Origin: an uncultured Oribacterium sp.
GTDB lineage: Bacteria > Bacillota > Clostridia > Lachnospirales > Lachnospiraceae
Length of the DNA: 13,099 nt
Reading direction: 5' to 3'
Assembly: GCA_902485915.1 (NCBI GenBank)
Contig: CABTMH010000218.1
Location: 1 to 13,099, forward strand
The stretch's first letter is position 1. The number at the start of each line of letters is the position of its first letter. Under the pieces are notes generated by a model that saw nothing but the letters and a program-made list of their open reading frames with translations, was not told the DNA's origin and made no database searches. The position numbers and the translations under genes are program-made. Below are positions 12,692 through 13,099 of this stretch, piece after piece.

Positions 12692-13099
12692 TTAAGAGTC
12701 GATGACTGCTTCGTTTGCGTGGTCGTGGATGAAGTCGCGGCGCGGTCCTACGTCGGAACCCATCAGCATGGACGTCACCTCGGAGGCCATGCGGCCGTCC
12801 TCGATCTCTACGCGCTTCAGCACGCGGTTTTCCGGGTTCAGAGTCGTCTCCCAGAGCTGCTCCGGGTTCATCTCACCGAGACCCTTGAAGCGCTTCAGGT
12901 CATAGGAGCCGGCCTTATGCTTCTTCTGATACTTCGTGAGCGCCGCCTCGTCGTAGAGGTACTCGGACGCTTCCTTCTTACTGTGCGGGATCGCCTGGTA
13001 GAGCGGCGGCATCGATACGTACACGTGTCCCTCGCGGATGAGGTCCGGCATGAAGCGGTACAGGAAGGTCAAAAGCAGGGTGTCGATGTGGGAACCATC
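12692..13099 (-). CDS. parE: DNA topoisomerase IV subunit B, C-terminal part only
   Basis: This is the last 135 residues of a type IIA topoisomerase B subunit, open at the right window edge; the ATPase domain lies outside. The visible part starts with DGSHIDTLLLTFLYRFMPDL, the end of the TOPRIM domain (family pattern D-x-D-x-DGxHI-x-TLLLTF). It continues through GHVYVSMPPLYQA, then LKRFKGLGEMNPEQLWETT, the conserved GLGEM and QLWETT signature of GyrB and ParE, and ends with GSDVGPRRDFIHDHA. GyrB and ParE are hard to tell apart in this fragment. The directly following parC-like gene lacking a GyrA box makes ParE more likely. It binds ATP and magnesium and works with ParC as a heterotetramer. 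Confidence 0.9.
   Translation of the reverse strand, partial: DGSHIDTLLLTFLYRFMPDLIREGHVYVSMPPLYQAIPHSKKEASEYLYDEAALTKYQKKHKAGSYDLKRFKGLGEMNPEQLWETTLNPENRVLKRVEIEDGRMASEVTSMLMGSDVGPRRDFIHDHANEAVIDS

Noticed and set aside
1..13099. CRISPR array, insertion sequence, phage or defence genes
   Set aside because: No regularly spaced repeats, transposase, integrase or defence-family motif was found on either strand.

Overview
The window is a stretch of chromosome from a GC-rich Gram-positive anaerobe, most likely in class Clostridia and possibly in Lachnospiraceae. This placement rests on how the PolA, TopB, Asd, Upp and hexapeptide-repeat proteins resemble my memory of those families, on strong AGGAGG-type ribosome binding sites, TTG starts and intrinsic terminators, and on the lack of an encoded CCA on the tRNA. 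No search was run. Every protein gene lies on the minus strand. The only plus-strand gene is a tRNA-Leu.

Read in the direction of transcription (right to left): the window opens with the C-terminal part of topoisomerase IV subunit B (parE), followed 28 bases later by parC, an operon pair that unlinks replicated chromosomes. A weak terminator and a well-formed promoter separate these from asd (aspartate semialdehyde dehydrogenase), which ends in a clear terminator. A perfect TATAAT box then drives galM (aldose 1-epimerase) through a structured leader. topB (topoisomerase III), a stand-alone left-handed beta-helix protein and upp (uracil phosphoribosyltransferase) follow at gaps of 115 to 163 bases, possibly as one transcript with galM.

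A convergent boundary comes next. upp meets a plus-strand tRNA-Leu(CAA), with two related hairpin-plus-T-run terminators between them. On the far side of the tRNA, a divergent minus-strand promoter-like site precedes a small zinc-finger membrane protein (anti-sigma-factor-like) and then polA. After polA lie a cluster of tight hairpins and a small unrecognised gene that runs off the left edge.

Most of the content is housekeeping: DNA topology (parE, parC, topB), DNA replication and repair (polA), pyrimidine salvage (upp), amino-acid and cell-wall precursor synthesis (asd) and sugar metabolism (galM). I see no complete mobile element, CRISPR array or defence system. The most unusual signal is in the coding sequence. 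topB carries a low-complexity in-frame insert built from an 84-bp tandem repeat, and a 16-base sequence at one edge of it is found identically, in the same reading frame, inside a similar low-complexity insert in polA. Other points of interest are a 26-base direct repeat that duplicates the polA ribosome-binding region, and a tiny ORF overlapping the polA TTG start.
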